Part shown: piece after piece, positions 38,523 through 54,600 of the stretch
Position numbering within the stretch: position 1 is the first letter of the stretch
Layout: each line of letters opens with the position of its first letter
Source: Trichoplax sp. H2
Lineage: Eukaryota > Placozoa > Uniplacotomia > Trichoplacea
Length of the DNA: 64,000 bases
NCBI GenBank assembly: GCA_003344405.1
Contig: NOWV01000003.1
Location: forward strand, 124,001 to 188,000
Reading direction: 5' to 3'
Program-made: the position numbers and the translations under genes
Notes under the pieces: model-generated
The model's database searches: none
Told to the model about the DNA's origin: nothing
The model's input: the letters and a program-made list of their open reading frames with translations, nothing else

Positions 38523-39780
38523 ATGTCAACCATGATCGAGCTAATGAATCATGCCTCCATAGGAATGACTTTGGTGGCATTATTACTTATTACAATTGCT
38601 GTGTTTTATGTTATGTCAACCGAGCGTAAGGTAGTTCGAATGTTTTTAACCGTTACTCTTTACTCGTAGCAGAATCGATAAACTTAAATTTTCTGTTCGT
38701 TCATCAATTTGTAACTATAGTCAGGCAATAATCTATTGTAAGTATTGCCTTTCTGTAGTGCATTGCAAAATCTTGTAATTATAGACAACGATAAATATCT
38801 TTTTAAATTGAACACGTTGCCTGATTTAATTTAGGAAAAATCTAAACAGAGATTGCGAACAGTACTACCAAAGAGAAATTTCATGAGCGGTCCTATAAAA
38901 TGGAGGACTAGTAAGCCGGACTTCAGCGAACTTGATCGACTCTTCATGAACGAAAAAACCAGAAATCACAAGGAGGATTCTCTTGAAATTACGGTAGAAA
39001 ATTTAGTGAAGACATGGGAGATGGAGGCTTCTCACAAAGTACTCGTCAAGGTTAATTAGACTTAAAAATGATTTTGTCTAATTTCCAGTGTTCTGTGTCA
39101 GTGAATTATTGTAACTATAACCATTCAAGGCTTTTAGTTCTAGTAATGTTAATTAGAGTGCAATTGCTCTCAGCTTTGATGCATATATTAATTAGGATTG
39201 GAAATCGGTTGATACCCAAAAATTTTGCCTACGAACGAATAAGGGTAAAAAATTTAGTGTAGAAAACTTAATCAAACTCGGAAGTTATAACTGCTTGATG
39301 CAAGGTCAGCCCCTCTATGATGCCAATACTCATACTTTCCAGTCCTCTCATGAAAATTTTCGAGGGGCATTTCGAGATGGATTTTCTTGGGAAGTCCTCG
39401 ATGTTTACTCAGGTAAATTTTAATACATGTTTTATATGAGTGATATGGCAGCACTTTAGTGATGGCATGTACTTTAATATTCGCTAAAACGCTGTGCGGC
39501 TTTTATCATCTTCAGCACAGTATAATTGGTTGAGAATTTAAAATGAAATGTTCGATTTTTAGGTCCTCCAGTGGTTGCATTTACCTGGAGACACTGGGCA
39601 AAATGGAATGGATCGTACAAAGGTAACCCTCCCTCGGGGAAAACTTTGGAAATGTTTGGCGCTGCAGTTGTTCGAGTTAATCAGAAAATGCAAATTGAAG
39701 ATCTAGATGTCTACTATGATCCAAATCAAATTTTGGTACCATTAAATAATTTAAAGGGTTCCTGTAACACATCCAGTTAA
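38523..39780 (+). CDS. Membrane-anchored pathogen-related (SnoaL-like) protein
   Basis: Function unknown. It belongs to the family known from plants and fungi as pathogen-related protein, a SnoaL/NTF2-like fold. Exons 38523-38630, 38835-39050, 39196-39412 and 39563-39780; 252 aa. Start ATG 38523 gives MSTMIELMNHASIGM, followed by one membrane segment (TLVALLLITIAVFYV) and a basic STERKEKSKQR turn. Family landmarks follow in order: KWRTSKPDFSELDRLF, SLEITVENLVKTWEMEASHK, DWKSVDTQKF, VENLIKLGSYNCL, FQSSHENFRGAF, FSWEVLDVYSGPPVVAFTWR, HWAKWNGSYKGNPPSGK and IEDLDVYYDP. Plant members lack the N-terminal anchor as far as I recall. The exon at 39196 must be read in the frame starting DWKS; the longer open frame overlapping it is a shadow. 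Confidence 0.88.
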
Positions 39781-40966
39781 TATTAAAATAGTCATAAAGA
39801 TTTAGTATGCAAAATTGTGATTCATTCTTGCTTTATCATTAGTTTTTGCGTATCACATAGTAAGCGGCACAACACTTTATTGTGAATATTGATAACTACA
39901 ATGCTTGTAATCCAATTTTCATATATAAATGATTCACTCTTAATAACTTACGAAGGATGGACTAAGTATTTGTCGGCTTTTACACCTTTAGCGTACTTAT
40001 TACATTGAAGGAATTGTAAGCTTTGCTAAATTTGTTAATTATTTAATCAGATTTATTCTCTAACCTAATACGATACGTAATGCATACGCAAGACATACGT
40101 TAACATTATGATAACTAGCTTCTTAAATTACCGAATATCGTGATTAATATGACTGATTTCATGTTATAAATTTCTTCGGATATAACTTTGCTGCGTTATA
40201 AATATCGTACTAACATCTCCTTTATGTAGTGCTGAAGCACTTTGGCCATAGTGGTGATCTAAAAAGAATTAAAGTCTCTGTAAATTAAATAAATGCGGCA
40301 ATTTAGTTCTACCTATTGATACGTAAGCATTTAATAACTGATAGTTATTGCAGCCTGTCTGAATCGTATCGATCTTTGATATGTCATGAGCGTATCAGTT
40401 TATAAATTAATGCGTAGAAGTCCGTGGTCCTTTTGGATTCCTTATATTTAAGTAATTTATGTAACCTTGTACGCTACATACACTGCATACATTGTATAAG
40501 AGAAACAATTGCATTTCTGTAGAGCATGTATACAAATACATTTATTTCGAACGGATTAGAATGATTTCAGTCACTAGTCTTTTTCTACGCTGTCATACTC
40601 CTTTGTAAGTAATTAAAAAATCATTAATAGGAGGTGTTTTCTCAGAACACCAATAGTTGTATTAAAATAGAAGATTTCGCTTAAAGGTTAGTTGATTATC
40701 TTAGTTTTAATAAGTACTGTGATCTGTAAATAATCGATGCAATTAATTTCGATTAATTATAAATAAAGCAGATCAATTCTAGGTAATAGCGCTCATAATA
40801 CTTTAGCATAAAATTTATGCCCCCTAGGAAAAGATCAATAGCAGCAGATGTAATAGCCGATTCGAGATATGACGAACGTATTTCTTAAACTGGAGTTTCA
40901 AATCAGTCAGACTTAATTATTTGAAAAGCAAGAAATCATTCTTCTTGAATAGTCGTGTACCTACGA
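39781..40966. other. Intergenic region between SnoaL-like gene and ARPC4
   Basis: 3' ends of two convergent genes; no exon recognised. Confidence 0.5.
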
Positions 40967-42207
40967 CTAAAACTAAAAGAAATAAGCCCGAAGTTATAAA
41001 AAAGGCGAAAAGATCAATTTTAATCGTAAATGGATAAGCAAAATAATGTGAATAAGTATGATCAGTAATTGCACTGAAGTATCTAGAATTTACCGTTTTA
41101 AGAAATTCTTCCGCGCATATACGAGCGCGTGCGTTGACTGCAAGCTTCATTTCGCTTATTTCCTTATCAATATCTTCCATGAACTGTCAATTTCAGAATG
41201 TAAATCAGTTTCTACTGTTAAAGCAACATTCTTTATGCATAGATTAAAACTAACGGCTTACATCAATTCTTTGCCAGGGTACTTACGTGAATCACGAAAT
41301 CAACTAATTTATGTTTCAGCATCATTTCCGTGTGAAAGTTGGTAATTAAAAAGCTAATGTCATAGTCCTGAAAAATGTTAAGTTTATTCTATATCATTTT
41401 CAGCAAAATTTCAAAGCAGTACAACAGATAAACGGTAATATTTATACCTGCATTGGTGTTCGTCTTAAAATAATGAAATTCTCAGCACGCAGCATCATGA
41501 AACGCATAAACTTGTGGCATAGTATCTTCTCAATTTCGTCGGCCTGTTTAACCGCAATACTAACACGGATGGAATTGATAGAGCTTTCAATCAGCACTCT
41601 TTCCTTTTCATTACGGCTGATAATAATCGGTGTTAAGAGCAACTCCTTACTGCTTCCGACCTCAACTTCAGGTTTGTTGTGCCGTTCAATAACTTGAGAG
41701 GAAAAGTTCTGAAGACACATGGCAGCAGTCAAAGAAGATCTGACAGCATTTAGGTAAGGTTTTAATGTCGCAGCCTAAGAGAAAAAGTAAAATACGCTAA
41801 TGTAATTACTATAGATTCAATATGGCTCTTCGAACATTTTGTATATGCAGGATGAACAACTTCTATGAGAACAGTGTAGTATAGTAATGGATGAAAGGCG
41901 TGTTCACTAAGCTTGAAATTCTGTATACGCGTACATGTACAGTACATTGATTGTACTGCGCGGTATAGGACAATTTGACAATTTTTGTCTGATGTAAATT
42001 ATCCGGTTTCGTGTACAGTGTACTGTCTTGCGATTACTATGCTGTGAGTTTAGCTATCTGACGGGTCAGAAAGGAATAAAAGTAAAGGCACAACTTTAAA
42101 ATCTCTAAATTACGACTATAAAAGAATAGTTAGCACTTAAATCGTTTATGAAAAAAATAATGCTTTACGCTAAGATAGCCGAAATAAATTTTTAAATTTT
42201 TTACCAT
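40967..42207 (-). CDS. ARPC4: Actin-related protein 2/3 complex subunit 4
   Basis: Core subunit of the Arp2/3 actin-nucleating complex. Exons on the minus strand: 42207-42205 (ATG only), 41774-41448, 41367-41287, 41183-41094 and 40972-40967 (TTT TAG). Total 168 aa, the usual family length. The sequence is highly conserved: [109 protein letters not shown], and the end AEEFLKTF. The initiator exon is inferred: ATG at 42207 is followed at once by a GTAAAA donor, and the first residue of exon 2 needs an upstream Met. The final coding exon is six bases, with a TTTCTTTTAG acceptor. The main body is certain; the first and last exons are somewhat less so. Confidence 0.95.
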
Positions 42208-42290
42208 TTTTAGGAGTTCTTCATCCGTATCAACACCACTACTGACTGTGTGATGAATAAAAATGATTTGCTACTTTACTGTGCAGAAGT

Positions 42291-42555
42291 TACAGTACAG
42301 TACGTACAGTACTGTACAGTACAGTACTGTATGTGCAGTAGGAGCTTTTAGTTTTTAAAGGTACAGTACTGTATTCCCCAATCCCCGATTACATTTTGCA
42401 CAGAGGACTTGTAATTTACGGAAGGGATAGTCAAAGATTTTACTTGCGACTATACAGTATATTGTACTGTACAGTACTGTACTGTACTACGGGTCTTCAT
42501 CTACACTGTACTGTACTGTACAGCACATGTACTGTACAGTGTACAGTACAATGTC
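42291..42555. repeat. GTACW pentamer array near ARPC4 start
   Basis: Two blocks (about 42291-42372 and 42455-42555) of GTACW runs with polarity flips, starting within 90 nt of the inferred ARPC4 start codon. Confidence 0.88.
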
Positions 42556-42570
42556 GCGGACTACGAAATA

Positions 42571-42756
42571 ATGCCTCGGACTAACAAGTCTATACGCTGT
42601 AGTACCGCAAATATGAGTTTGACCGAGTTTTTGCCCTTGTTTGGTGGTGTACGCAGCGACACTATAGTAAATATTTTGCGGAGTATGCTAAGAAATGACG
42701 GTTTCGGTGAATTTCGTGCGATATCTTTAATTTTTGAAACCTGTAATAAGGCTTAA
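42571..42756 (+). CDS. Small open frame of unknown function
   Basis: 61 codons, MPRTNKSIRCSTANMSLTEF onward to NKA, directly after a GTACW array. Base composition is closer to coding than the neighbourhood, and the middle (VNILRSMLRNDGFGEF) looks like an amphipathic helix. No family recognised and no flanking exons found. Possibly a real short gene or an isolated exon; chance is not excluded. Confidence 0.28.
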   Translation: MPRTNKSIRCSTANMSLTEFLPLFGGVRSDTIVNILRSMLRNDGFGEFRAISLIFETCNKA

Positions 42757-45280
42757 ATATAGACCATATTTATTAATATAGATTGTCCTATTTACTTTAC
42801 TTGCTATATTATATTTTGTACGGTAATTTTGATAATAGCAGATATAGAGATGAACTACAATATAGTAGTTCCATGTGAGTGTCGTATCAGGTAACAGTAC
42901 CACGCTTTATAATACTAAATAGCGTACTCGTATTTAACACTAATTATATAATTAATTAGGAATGAGAAGAACTGTTCATATTGTTCTATATGTACATATA
43001 TTGCTACAGTATAAGAATTTAGTCCTGCATTGACAGACCTCCACATGATATACTGTACTCTGGTATGATAAACTGCTAAACGCTAAAAGCGGTCTTAAAT
43101 GATATTCATTTGTCTAATGCGTTAGTCCTTACCAACGCGTAGTCTATGGAATATCAGTTGTCCAAAACCTCAAATGCTTTCTACGGCCTACACAGCCCCC
43201 TCCCACTTCTCAATTCCAAATTTAACTCCCGCAATTATATGTCAGCCCTAATATATCTTAATCCAAACTCCAATATATCTAATATTGAAAAAATTTAGTC
43301 TAGAAAAAAATGTGCCGGAAAAAAGCGAAATAAAATCCCGGTCAATCTCACGTAAAAAAATACAGGCAAATTTCGTGTCGAAAATCCACTCTTAGTCTGT
43401 AGCGACACCTCTACCGATACTGAGTAAGGTAACTTAGCACTCTAGGTTTTTCTTACCTCTATGGTACTTATAGAGGTTCTTCTTCTCACTTCTATGATAG
43501 TAGGTAGTACTGTACAGAACATTTACATTGCCATTATAGAGGATGAGCTATAGTAAGTGTTGTTAAAGTTTTATAAAGGAAACGTATGGATTAAGAAAGC
43601 TATACGACTTGCAATGCAGTCGGAGAGTCTGTCGCTGACCAGTCCATGAACTCTTCTAAAGCGTAACTCAAGTTGACTGTACTGTAGCTTTGTACTCTAC
43701 GTACTGGATTGGGCGCTGGCAAGATATTTCTATAGCAACAAAAATTCGTCTATAGACTGGGTGCTGGAATGCATTTTTTACTACAGTTAATCAATTACCT
43801 ACGAGGTTAATAAAAGGCACCTTTCAACGTATTATTTTTATCCATGACTTGGACTGCTTGTACTCTACTGTACAGTACGTATCAGTACCTTACAATTTAC
43901 GTGATTAAATTTCTATTGTACCGTACTGCGCTTCTGCACCGCTACAATACAGTAAAATGGCTCATACCGAACTACAGTATATACTGTATATTAGGCTGAA
44001 TATACATAAAATCAGTTTCTAGTTCTTATACAGTGTATGAATATATATTTTCGTCGGAAAATCCGAAAAAAGCGTTTTAAACAGTGAGTCCAGTTAAAGC
44101 AAGTTATAAAATCTTGGTTTGGTACCTCTGTTGAATTAGGTCTACTGTAAATTTTTTACAGCAAATAAAATTTTATACAATTCCTTATTTACTGGTTAAC
44201 GACAGGAAAATTAAAACCGATTAAACTCGTAACCTAGCTACGCTCATATGGTAGGACTCCTAAACACTCTATAAGGTATCTATAAGTCTAAACTGCTGCG
44301 CACTTTACAACACAGTAACTTAATTTTATAATTCAATTCTTGTCCATGATCATCTTAATGCACTATTTCAGTTTATCCAAACTGTTAGGTAATGTTTGCG
44401 AAAGTTAATCAAAAGTTTAGAGATACTATTTAAATGCATTAATAAATTGTCGGTATAAGCTTAACTGTATTAGATATATGAAAATAGAGATAAAGAAGAG
44501 AATATTGAATACTACTTACAGTATGCGTAAATACACTCATGGCATAGACAAATTAAACTTTCGTGCAAGAAATAAAATCGGATCAACATAATATGTTGTA
44601 GCATTACATTACAATTGCAATATGAATCTTGCCTATTCGTAGAATATTTTTAAATCTACCGTGCATCGTACTATGATATTGGAGTATATCTGTCTACTAT
44701 TCATATTTTGTACAGTATATCGAAGGTCGACTATAGCCTTACTGAGCAATCCAATATCTATTTCTGTTTTGAAGATTAATATAATTACTACTATCTTTGA
44801 AATTATAAGCAATAGTCATTAGTGTAGTCAATAACATTATTAAAATCTACATATATGTAATTAATATGTAGTTTGTAGTCAGGGGATAACTAATTGGACA
44901 TATATCCATATAAACACGTACATTTATACATAATTAATGCGTAGTGCTACCATTACATTTAGATACAGTACTGTAGCCTAGCACGTTATGGTGTAGATTA
45001 ATATGTATTTAGAGATAGCATGTATAAGGCATGTATTTTTTATACAGCTGGGAGTTGGATGCTACTTTGATGCTTAAATAGTGCAATAAAGTTGTATTAA
45101 TACATAAATAATCAGGGCGTACAGCAGTGCATCTCCGTTACGAAATAAAGGCTATACGCAAACTTTGATAAGATAAAAATCGCACAATTCCTGTGAATCT
45201 AGTTATTTGGCAATTAAATATGGGAGCATTGCAATAAAATTTTTCTTTATTTCTAGGAGCAAAAAATAAAACTACATAGA
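42757..45280. other. Non-coding stretch upstream of the GPCR
   Basis: No exon recognised; scattered GTAC/CTGTA pieces at about 43508, 43866 and 43975. The GPCR promoter should lie at its right end. Confidence 0.5.
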
Positions 45281-46704
45281 ATGTCTAATAATACAAGCGG
45301 GAACGGTAATAACACGATACTGATGTGGGCCGGATTGCCCTCATTGCAGATTGCTGTTTATTCCGTAGCCATCGTTGTTGGAACTGTTGGAAACTTCTTC
45401 GTTTGCCTGATAATGTTCGGAGGCAGGCGAAAGCAAATGGCCACGGAATTACTAGTTGGGAATCTTGCAATTGCCGATTTGATTATATCGGCCATAACTC
45501 TAACCTTTACTCTAGGTTGGACGATACAAAATTTATATCCTTATGGAGAATTCTGGTGTCGTTTTGGACAGTTCTTATTTGCTGAAGCAGCTGCAGTCTC
45601 TAATTGGACATTAGCTGCAATTAGTATTGATCGATATATATTAGCTTTTCATTCAGAAAAAAAAATAAGCCGGAAACAATCCATAATTTTGATTGCTTGT
45701 ATCTGGATCATTATCGTAATTATAAGTTCGCCATTACTATTTATCTGTAAAGTAAGTGTCTTTACTTATCAAACTATCAAATAGTTAAAGTATCGAATAA
45801 GGTCTTCCTAAATATCAACTTTTTCTACTATTACTCCTGATAGATTCAATATTTTGAGTATGAAAATTCCGGGGAATTTCGGCCTTATTGTATTGAAGAC
45901 TGGCCACATATTTCTAACAAGCGATCTTACACAATGGCATCCTTTGCGTTGTTGTTCATCCTGCCTGTTATAATAATAATTTTTACGCATGGGAGAATTG
46001 TTATAGATTCGTGTGCTACACGTAGGAATTTAAATTCAGATAGAATTGAGATGGAAAATTCCAATATCACGAATCAACAGCTCGAAGCGAAAACTGTTAC
46101 AAATAATAATATCGATGGCACAGAAACTGAAACCAAAACTGTTGAGCGCCTCTCTAACACAACTCAAAGTATTCAGCCGGCTCAGACCCAAACAATCTCA
46201 GTAAATAGTGATCATGCTAATCACACCGAAGATCCTACTGACCGTAAGCATTCAGAAACGCATTTGCCATCAGCAGATTATCAAAAACGCAAATACACAC
46301 CAGATACTCAAACACTTATCAAAGCATCAACAATTGTCGTGGTATTTTTTTTAATAGCCTGGATTCCATACTACATCATGCTTATAATTAGTGAACGCAT
46401 TCTTATTCGCGACGCTACATTTTCCCTCTTGTATCCACTTTTCGCGCTAATCGCCTTCGCTCAATCAGCTGCAAATCCCGTTATTTATTTCTCGTTGAGC
46501 AAAAAATTCCGAGCAGATGTGTACGTGTATCTGTTCGCTCTCTGTTATATCCTGTTTGGCTGTTTTTTTAGACATGAAGTAGAATATTCCGGAGAATCCA
46601 TAGAGGACGATCAAATCCGTCGTCTCAAAGATTATCAAACCAGAAATATTGCTCAAGAGAGAATATTATTTAATAGTTCGAAAGGTGAAAGTACGATAGT
46701 GTGA
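45281..46704 (+). CDS. Rhodopsin-class G protein-coupled receptor
   Basis: Plasma-membrane receptor, most likely for a peptide ligand. Exons 45281-45751 and 45859-46704; 438 aa. The 107-nt intron falls at the end of TM4. Landmarks: N-terminal sequons (NNTS, NNT), GN at 37-38 in TM1, NLAIAD at 61-66 in TM2, Cys93 before TM3, DRY at 117-119, Pro151 in TM4, CIEDW in the second extracellular loop (disulphide partner for Cys93), FFLIAWIPYY in TM6 and NPVIY at about 363-367 in TM7. The third intracellular loop is long (about 100 residues) and rich in Asn, Thr and Gln. The WIPYY and EDWP signatures recall neuropeptide receptors, but the ligand cannot be assigned. The tail is short and carries a Cys cluster that may be palmitoylated. 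Confidence 0.93.
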
Positions 46705-47491
46705 AATAGCTTAACTATACTGTATGTACTGATTTTATGCATTACCTTATGGAAGTATATCATTCGATTACGACAATCCATGCGTTACTATTGCAACTGT
46801 AATCCTGTCTAATAAAGTAATTCATTTAATAACTTTGTACCGAAAATTACAGTTAAACTATTGTACATCTCAAATCAATCAAACGTTATCGAATTTGGAT
46901 AGCTATATATAATTATAATTACCACTTCGTAGGATCATAATATAATCATTGATGTTTGACTGTTATACCTTACAATCCTGTGTATTATCTATACACACTC
47001 CTTATAAATCTCACGGATCTCGGTCCCTGTTTACATTACTTATTGATAAATTCTTAAAATACTACTCCTCTTTAGGAAGCTATATTATCTGTAAATAACC
47101 ACAGCAACAATTTTGCAGATCAACTCGTTACATTCAATAAAACTCAAAGACTGATGTCTAAAAATGTTCGGATATACAGTATTTTTTATTATTGTTACTG
47201 CATATTTTGCATAAGTACGGTAGAGGCCTAGATGCAAATAATTGCTTCAGCTGATTGCCATTTAATTGTATAAGTCATTCGAATTTTATTGCAAGCACAC
47301 AAGTACGGTAGAAACGATAGGTCTACAACCATCGAAGCTGTAATTTCTAAAATAGTGTTTACCATAAGATACCGTTAACAATACAGCATTAATTATACGT
47401 ATTACTGCATGTTGTACACCACAAGCTCTAAAGCTTGGATTACTTAAATTTGAGTTACGTTCCTATACAGGTTGTTTATAGATAACAAATT
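46705..47491. other. Intergenic region between GPCR and PP2A-C
   Basis: 3' ends of two convergent genes; AT-rich, no exon recognised. Confidence 0.5.
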
Positions 47492-50320
<2,829 letters not shown>

Positions 50321-50444
50321 ACTGGAATAATACTTAAATGCTAAATTCTATAATATCGTATCGGTGTTTAACTATTAACAAGTACGGCATCCAACGTTGA
50401 AATGCTTGGAGCGCTGTTATGAAATTTGTTATAAACTACTGTAA

Positions 50445-51245
50445 AACTAATACACAGTACTGTTAGTACTGTATACTACCGTACAGCACAGCACTGAAAG
50501 AGCTGACGCTGCAAGTCTTCGTGTACTACTGTACAGGACCAGACTACTGTAGTACAGTACTGTAGAGATGAAGATCTTTAACTGTACTGTACTGTACTGT
50601 ACTGTACACTGTACAGTAGCGTTACTACCGTAAGCACTGTACGGTATACAGTCATGGACTGCTGTACTACAGACAGTCTACAGTACAGTACGGTATAGTG
50701 TAGATGTGCAAAATCTGTAGCCAATCGAGTATTTTTGGAGTGAGACATGGCATTTTCACAGACCTTTACAGTACAGTACTTTTTAAGTCTAAAATACAAA
50801 AATACTGTACTGTACCGTACAGTCAGTGGTACAGTACAGTACAGTGTACTGTACACTAGGGTTTCTACAGTAGTGTACTGTACAGTGTACTGTACATGTG
50901 ATCGGGTTTGTTAGTATGCATAATAAACCATACCATAAACCACATACTGTAAGCCGTTTCAGCGATGTGCATTTGATCACTTAACAAATTCTGGAACGCC
51001 CTACAGTACGGTACTGTACAGTACAGTACAGTACTTCATGTCCGTTACTGTACAGCACAGTGTACAGTACTGTACATACATGTACACTATACAGTACTGT
51101 ATAGTACTGTACTGTATAGTTTTTGGGTTTCCGCAAATTCGAATGCATCAGTCTTCTGCCTTTTGTCATGAACTGTATTTACTGTATTGTACTGTAATGT
51201 GTGGATGGTGGTAAGGTGTACTGTACTGTACAGTGTACACTGCTG
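50445..51245. repeat. Large GTACW array upstream of PP2A-C and Sec24
   Basis: The densest array of the window: runs at about 50455-50560, 50581-50690, 50767-50905, 51001-51120 and 51177-51245. It lies between the divergent starts of the PP2A-C gene (50320, minus) and the Sec24 gene (51630, plus), so within both promoter regions. Long Tyr/Cys/Thr/Val open frames on the minus strand are repeat products. Confidence 0.92.
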
Positions 51246-51629
51246 TGGCAGTGAAACGTGGCGTGGCAGGAGTGCTATCTATTAGCTTATAAATATAAGT
51301 GATCCTTTCTTTATGAAATCTTTTGTAGTAAAGTATAATCAAGAAGGTAAGTAAATTACTGCAATCTACTTTAGCACTGCCGCTATAGTGTAAGGAATTA
51401 TAGTTTTTTCTTGCTACGACTTTAATAATATATATACGTTATATGTAATCGTTTTACACTAGCAAGAAATTTCATAAATCTTTTCCGCTGTATAGCTTAT
51501 TTAAAGTAATTAGTGAAGCTATACTGTACTATGATGTACTCGGGTAGAAGTGTTCATGGTACATACTAGCTTATTTTACACAGGGTGTATTTGATACTTG
51601 TCTTGTATTTGTATGGCAAAAGAGCAGAG

Positions 51630-54600
51630 ATGTCTCGACGAAAATACCCTATAAGTCCATCAGCGGCACCAGTTCCAGAATACCTACCGGCCTCAACTAC
51701 TCCTCGTATGTCGGATCCTCTTTCCGAAATGCAGTTTAATGCTAATACTAATCCTAATTTAAATTGTAAGTAATTAGTAATACAAGCGTCATAGAATATT
51801 ACGTACTATCAATATACTGGTGTTATATACTTGCATAAAAACTGGGATCAAAACTATAGCAATTTAAACCGTACAGCTATCAAGGAATCTCGCTGTTTAC
51901 TTGCGAATGATTCTCTTGAAGCTGGATTGGCAGGCGAGTCAGCGTACCATACTGCACAGAGTCCTTCATCGACACTAAAAGATATGAAATGAAGATCTCT
52001 GCTGCATACTGAGTGCAACAGAAATACAGAAATGAGTTTGGTTAAGTTTACGATTATTATTTAAAATTGTAAACCATCTCCAATCCACAGATCATGCTAA
52101 TGTAATTCTCATAAGCTAGTAAGTAATACGCTACGTAAGATTAATTGCAGTACCGTACTTTACTATACTGTACATTACGCCTACATTTCAATATGCAGGT
52201 AAAATACTGTAACTTAAGTGGAAGTTTGAAACAGAAAATCACCATCTAGTAAGAAAGACACTCCAGTTTTCAAATTACACTGCAGTACTTGCTAGTGGTA
52301 CTATATCCGCAATGGCTCTAACTTTTATCAAAGGGTTTCGTTTATTAGCAATTTGGTAAAATTTTCAGCTTCAAATTTCTTGAGATCGGGATATAAAACG
52401 TACAATTGAAGGTCCTTGATGAGTATTCATTCCTTTATGTATGGCGATGGCTGCACAAAGTTCAATACATCACTGGCTCTTAGGCTGTGTCAATGAAATA
52501 CTATATGCTAATACCTTATGATTTATTTGAACGTTGAAACTCCATAGTCGATAGTCTTAATAATTATTATTATTAGAAATCTTCGATCATTCTTCCTGTA
52601 TTGTGCAAATCTTTTCACTAGATTATACTTATACTGTACAGTACGTACAGTACAGTAGAATATGGATATCACTAATTATAATTTGAAACGTAATACTACA
52701 AATTAGCTTTAAACTTATCAAGATGTACTTGAATCATAATATTATGAAAGCGAGCCGGATTGATATCCCTATACTGTAACTTTGAGTGCCGCAATTTATA
52801 AAAAGTGGACTCATCAAAATCTGCATTGCTTATAATTTTTCGATTTAAATTCTTATACTGTATATATATTCAATAGCAGAAGTGATTCAATTGCTAGCAC
52901 AGTACCATCGATTACCATTAGCAATTTTACTCAATGTGAATGAAATTACGACAGTACAGTATCATGAATCACTTAGAAGAACCTTACTATAATATCAATA
53001 CTACGTCGACTCTTTTTGTGAAATTCGTAAACGTTCATGTATGAATGCGTGTAAGCCTAGTGTTATTAACTCTGCAAGCAGGCTAAGTAGCCAGCGTTAT
53101 AGTAATACAATTTCCATTTCCTGAGCCGCATTACGCTACTACCAGAACTTCTCCTGTTATTCCGACAACCCTTCACTGGAATCTTCGTGCTCATCACTTC
53201 ATTATACTAAAAGTATAACAAATCTAGCTATTTCGTATTCAGTTCAAGGTACTAGGTACTCATCTAATTGATCAATCCAATAAAGTACATTGGTTCTAAT
53301 GCGTTTAAAAAATGGAAAAGATGTGATCTATAACTTCCTGGAGCTGAAAATAGTGCTGATATACGCGTACCTTGAGTATCAGTTATGATCATTATATTTC
53401 ATGCTAAGTAGCATCAATTTGATATAAAATGTAGTTTTAAATCGTTAAGCAATTATGTTGACAATTTTCGGTCAGCTTGTGTAATACCCATTCCAGAATC
53501 ATTTTCGTATAGTTCTGAATTGTGCAGTGCTATGTTCATTGTGATCATTTATTTAATAAGTTATTGCATAAGGTCTACGCTGTACATGTTCAAGTACTAC
53601 ATTGTGGGCTGGCGCAATACTTGTACGTAAAACGTTGCCTTTGCTAGTCTTTGCTGCTTGAGTCTGTTAAACAAGTTTTTTTATCAATCACGTTTGCAAT
53701 CTGAAGTCGACATGACTGTTAATAAATATCTCCTATCTTGTTAGCATATAAGACTTTGTGTGTGGGTTATAAACTGTATTAGTTACATCATCAACAGTAA
53801 CATATAATTATGTGATTCATATCGTGCCCGCAGCGTCTTTTGAGCGGCATTCGGATAATAGTAATTTTATCCCACCTAATCCAAGATCGTTGCCTCCGCC
53901 AGGCAAAGGTATGATATTTAATAGACCAACTTGCTCATTCATATCGATCGGTACTTTTTATCTTAATTAATTCCTGACTACCAATATATAGAGCAAGAAT
54001 TTATGAGTGACATGGCACCCGCTGCTTATAAATCCTCAAATTCTATACAAACACAGGATACGAGACAAAATTCTCACATTACACTGTCTGATAACCCTAA
54101 ACCAGGAATCATGTCCGGTAAGTAACACCTTAAATTTATACTATAATTTCTTGCCAAAATTTTATACGTCAACTGTAGATGGCATATCTACGTAGAAATG
54201 GAATATATGATAAGTGGAGTAAAGTTTTGTTATTTACCAAAACTGTGGCACGAAGCGATTAATTATGCATAAATTCTAAAAGCTTTTACTTGTAATAATT
54301 TTTATTGTTGTTATTCAGTAAATTAAATGATGTCCATTTTGCCATGCTTTAAAAAATTATCGTTATTCTCAATCACCCTTGGGAAGTCATACTTTCATAA
54401 AATAACAATGATAAAAAGTAATATGTGTGTTATATCAAGTACATGCTTATAATATTTTGATTTCATAAGTTAATTGCTGTTCATAATGCTGTACTACCTG
54501 TATGGACAACTGTAATCTTTTTGGATCTTCACTATACATTACCTGTCTATCAGGAGTAGTACATATAATAGTCTCGCCATTATACCCCTATAATGTACTA

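Noticed and set aside
39068-39262. Open frame ending IPKNFAYERI that seemed to need a frameshift to join the SnoaL-like protein
   Set aside because: The acceptor at 39195 opens another frame (DWKSVDTQKF onward) that runs without interruption into the family sequence, so no frameshift is needed.
42205-42250. In-frame extension upstream of the ARPC4 start ([10 protein letters not shown])
   Set aside because: The 168-aa length is already complete from the ATG, and no family member carries such an extension; the resemblance to coding sequence is probably chance.
50578-51169. Three minus-strand open frames of 62-92 codons
   Set aside because: Products of the GTACW array between PP2A-C and Sec24.
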